DNA of 34,663 nt from Bacteroidota bacterium (GTDB lineage Bacteria; Bacteroidota; Bacteroidia; Bacteroidales; VadinHA17). Shown piece after piece: positions 32,440 to 34,663 of the stretch. Each line of letters begins with the position of its first letter. The stretch's first letter is position 1. Where the stretch lies: positions 1 to 34,663 of the forward strand of contig QKGI01000053.1 in the NCBI GenBank assembly GCA_003250475.1, written 5' to 3'. The position numbers and the translations under genes are program-made. The notes beneath the pieces were generated by a model. It was not told the DNA's origin. It searched no databases and saw nothing but the letters and a program-made list of their open reading frames with translations.

Positions 32440-33108
32440 AACTGATATAATAATATAAGCCGCCATTATCATAGGCAACGATGCCATCCTGAAGATAACC
32501 ATTAACAGGATGCTAACCCCTGCAAAGATCCAGCGCTCTTCGTTGCCCTTCCACTTCAGGCTTGTCAGCTTCAGGGAGAACATCCTTATGTTTAACAGCA
32601 TCATCGTGGCAAGACAGATCGCCAGGAGGGTCAGAAACAACGGTGAGGCAATCATCCTGTCATACAGTCCGGAGTCAGTATATGATGAAGCCAGCACCAC
32701 AGACACTATTGTAAAGGCACTGGCAGGCGTGGCCAGCCCCCGGAATGATGTTGCCTGGGTGGTGTCATTATTGAACCTGGCAAGTCTCAATGCAGATGCT
32801 GCAGGGATCAGCGCTGCCACAGCAAAGGGGAACACATACCCTGAGACGCCTCCGGCGACCAGGTTTAAAACAATAGCTCCCGGGGCGATACCAAATGTGA
32901 CGATATCGGCCAGGCTGTCCAGGTCCTTACCTATAGCAGAATATGCTTTCAGGAGCCTGGAAGTAAACCCGTCAAAAAAATCGAACAGCATCCCTGCCAT
33001 TATGCAGAAGGAGGCATATTCATTATAACCCTTTATTGCACAGACGGTTGCGGCAAACCCTGACACCAGGTTCAACAGGGTGATGGTATTGGGAATATGT
33101 TTAATCAT
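32392..33108 (-). CDS. pssA: CDP-diacylglycerol-serine O-phosphatidyltransferase
   Basis: It makes phosphatidylserine from CDP-diacylglycerol and serine in the inner membrane. The CDP-alcohol phosphotransferase motif is D46-G47-x2-S50-R51-x8-G60-x3-D64-x3-D68. All metal-binding acids are present, but the usual Ala before Arg is Ser50. The protein has about eight membrane segments in 238 residues and begins MIKHIPNTITLLNLVSGF, as in the bacterial type II PssA family. Together with cdsA and psd it completes the phosphatidylethanolamine route. It overlaps the DAHP synthase gene by 48 bases tail to tail and is divergent from the HAD-like gene. Confidence 0.95.
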   Translation of the reverse strand: MIKHIPNTITLLNLVSGFAATVCAIKGYNEYASFCIMAGMLFDFFDGFTSRLLKAYSAIGKDLDSLADIVTFGIAPGAIVLNLVAGGVSGYVFPFAVAALIPAASALRLARFNNDTTQATSFRGLATPASAFTIVSVVLASSYTDSGLYDRMIASPLFLTLLAICLATMMLLNIRMFSLKLTSLKWKGNEERWIFAGVSILLMVIFRMASLPMIMAAYIIISVLFTLPGIRRTPHIPS

Positions 33109-33164
33109 AACGCTTTTTAAACGGCTGTGCTAAATTACAATAATCCAGTCAACTATTATTTGAT

Positions 33165-33172
33165 TATTTTTG
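33165..33172 (+). promoter_or_regulatory. Candidate -7 element for the HAD-like gene
   Basis: TATTTTTG followed by C matches TAnnTTTGC and ends 10 bases before ATG 33183, so the transcript would have a very short leader. A -33 TTTG is not seen. Confidence 0.4.
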
Positions 33173-33182
33173 CATCTGAATT

Positions 33183-33605
33183 ATGAGGGATCTTACAAAT
33201 ATAAAAATTGCGGTCGACTTTGACGGCACCATTGTTGAGCATGAATATCCGGCCATCGGCAAGGAGGTTCTTTTTGCGTTCATCACATTAAAGGAGCTTC
33301 AGAAGAGGGGAGCCTTGCTTATCCTATGGACCTTCCGCACCGGGAAGGAGTTGCAGGAGGCAGTAGATTATTGCAGGCAGAACGGGATTGAGTTTTATGC
33401 CATCAACCGTAATTATCCTGAAGAGAAATGGACAGCGGAAACACCGCGTAAGATAAATGTTGACATATTTATTGACGACAAGAACGCAGGAGGCTTTCCG
33501 GGGTGGGGTGAGGTACTGAACATGATCGATCCCTGGTCGGAGAGGGAAGAGCAGGCAATGAGAGCCATTAAAACACGTCGTTTCAGTTTATTCGGAAAGA
33601 AATAA
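33183..33605 (+). CDS. Small HAD-superfamily hydrolase-like protein
   Basis: A 140-residue protein with the HAD motif I AVDFDGTIVE (D12 nucleophile, D14 acid/base), the motif II Thr in LWTFRTG, and an acidic motif IV pair in FIDDKN. It lacks a large cap domain. It resembles the small HAD proteins of Bacteroides such as BT_0820, which is a recollection and not checked. It is probably a phosphatase or phosphotransferase of unknown substrate. It is followed after 11 bases by the cyclotransferase gene and may share its transcript. Confidence 0.82.
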   Translation: MRDLTNIKIAVDFDGTIVEHEYPAIGKEVLFAFITLKELQKRGALLILWTFRTGKELQEAVDYCRQNGIEFYAINRNYPEEKWTAETPRKINVDIFIDDKNAGGFPGWGEVLNMIDPWSEREEQAMRAIKTRRFSLFGKK

Positions 33606-33616
33606 TTGTACAACAG

Positions 33617-34663
33617 ATGAAGCGTAATGCCATTAACTTTTTCCTGTTTCTCCTTGTGGTCATTGCCATAATATCATGCTCAGGCTCATCGGGAAAGGGA
33701 AATAGGACCCTCCCCGGCTCAACGGATAGCTCAGCCGGGGTTGATACCCGTCCTTCAAGAAGACTTATAGAAGTGGTGGCTCCTGCCGATAACTCAACAT
33801 TTAAATGCTCGGAGACGATCCGGTTTTCAGTTGCCGAAGCGGCAGGACAGGCCAAGGCAGATTCTGTGCAGTTATGGGTTGATGGTGTTCTTGCCTCGAC
33901 GCTGTATGAGCTGCCTTCAACGGCAGAGATTGAGCCTGCCGGAAATCCCGGCAGGATATCGCTCAGGGCAGTAGCCTACTCATCTTCCAGCAAGCCTCAG
34001 ACGATAACACTGTTTGTCACGCTCCTTTCTGACATAACCCCGGTGATTTACCGCTACCGTGTGGTAAACAGCTATCCTCATGACAGGAGGGCCTACACCC
34101 AGGGTCTGCTGTATGATGATGGCTTCTTTTATGAAAGTACCGGTCAGCAAGGCCAGTCGTCGTTGAGAAAGGTTGAGCCGGAGACAGGCACAGTGATCAG
34201 TCAGGTCAATCTTGACGGTTCACTTTTCGGTGAGGGCATAGCCTTGCTGGGCGACCGGATCTACCAGCTGACATGGACATCCAAGGTGGGATTTGTCTAT
34301 GAAAAGGCTACCATGAAACAGGTTAACAGGATATATTACCAGACGCAGGGCTGGGGCCTGGCTACCATCGGAGAGAGACTGGTGATGAGTGATGGAACAA
34401 ATGTACTGTGGTTCCTTGATCAGGATTTCAATGTACTGTCTTCCGTGGATGTATGGGACAACAAGGGGATGGTTGACAATCTTAATGAGATGGAGATGAT
34501 TGACGGGGAGCTGTGGGTCAATATCTGGCAGACCGACAGGATAGCAAGGATAGATCCGCTTACAGGAAAGGTACTTGGATATGTTGGACTGAATAACCTG
34601 CTGCGGCGTGAAGAGCGTTCCCAGGAAACTGACGTCCTGAACGGTATTGCCTGGGATGCGGAT
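33617..34663 (+). CDS. Glutaminyl-peptide cyclotransferase lipoprotein (3' end outside window)
   Basis: The frame is open from ATG 33617 to the window edge (349 codons seen). It starts with a lipoprotein signal (VIAIISC, Cys21), then a Ser/Gly linker and an Ig-like domain at about 52-135. From about residue 140 it is the plant-type five-bladed glutaminyl cyclase (PF05096): YPHDRRAYTQGLLY, FYESTGQQGQSSLRKV, FGEGIALL, YQLTW, QGWGLATIGE, LVMSDGT, LNEMEMIDGELWVN and VLNGIAWD. The enzyme turns N-terminal glutamine of exported proteins into pyroglutamate. In Bacteroidota this is a common modification of periplasmic and outer-membrane proteins after signal peptidase cleavage. Only the final part of the last blade is missing. 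Confidence 0.93.
   Translation, partial: MKRNAINFFLFLLVVIAIISCSGSSGKGNRTLPGSTDSSAGVDTRPSRRLIEVVAPADNSTFKCSETIRFSVAEAAGQAKADSVQLWVDGVLASTLYELPSTAEIEPAGNPGRISLRAVAYSSSSKPQTITLFVTLLSDITPVIYRYRVVNSYPHDRRAYTQGLLYDDGFFYESTGQQGQSSLRKVEPETGTVISQVNLDGSLFGEGIALLGDRIYQLTWTSKVGFVYEKATMKQVNRIYYQTQGWGLATIGERLVMSDGTNVLWFLDQDFNVLSSVDVWDNKGMVDNLNEMEMIDGELWVNIWQTDRIARIDPLTGKVLGYVGLNNLLRREERSQETDVLNGIAWDAD

Overview
The window reads as a chromosomal segment of an environmental Bacteroidota, most likely of the order Bacteroidales. The evidence is a SusC/SusD outer-membrane pair, a fused CcsB-CcsA cytochrome c synthetase, a DUF4492 gene directly ahead of cydAB, a DAHP synthase fused to a type II chorismate mutase, a type B L31, and a repeated promoter core of the form TAnnTTTG, twice with a TTTG box 19-21 bases upstream. 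Most starts lack a Shine-Dalgarno sequence and follow A/T-rich leaders. About 30 protein genes and one tRNA are visible. No phage, insertion sequence, CRISPR array or rRNA was found.

Layout. Bases 1-258 are non-coding, with a terminator-like hairpin and a degenerate 7-8 bp tandem repeat. Next is ccsBA (+), then a strong bidirectional terminator. A four-gene minus-strand operon follows (susC, susD, two surface lipoproteins with Calx-beta-like N-termini), then a 426-base gap and tRNA-His (-). Divergent from the tRNA is a polysaccharide flippase (+). A two-gene unit follows (cysteine-desulfurase-like PLP enzyme and a GNAT-fold protein), then rpmE2, lon and coaD. A NUDIX gene on the minus strand fits between coaD and pyrE with no spare base on either side. 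An SRPBCC protein and birA converge. The rsfS-ftsH-DUF2007-cdsA-psd run is a compact operon followed by a flavodiiron protein. After hsp20 (-) come an AI-2E/PerM permease, DUF4492, cydA, cydB and aroF-aroQ. The window ends with pssA (-), a HAD-like protein, and a glutaminyl-peptide cyclotransferase lipoprotein cut by the window edge.

How the genes fit together. cdsA makes CDP-diacylglycerol, pssA turns it into phosphatidylserine and psd decarboxylates that to phosphatidylethanolamine, so the full PE route is here, split over two loci. FprA and cytochrome bd are both oxygen-consuming systems and suggest an anaerobe or microaerophile that meets oxygen. CcsBA shows that the cell makes periplasmic c-type cytochromes. 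Lon, FtsH and Hsp20 serve protein quality control. The SusCD operon has no linked glycoside hydrolase, peptidase or regulator, so its substrate cannot be read from this window.

Most of the window is housekeeping. I did not find an unmistakable new system. The better leads are the lipoprotein pair in the SusCD operon, the uncharacterised PLP-enzyme/GNAT pair, the zero-gap coaD/NUDIX/pyrE arrangement, the tandem U-U mismatch in tRNA-His, and the small upstream reading frame before the TTG-started flippase.
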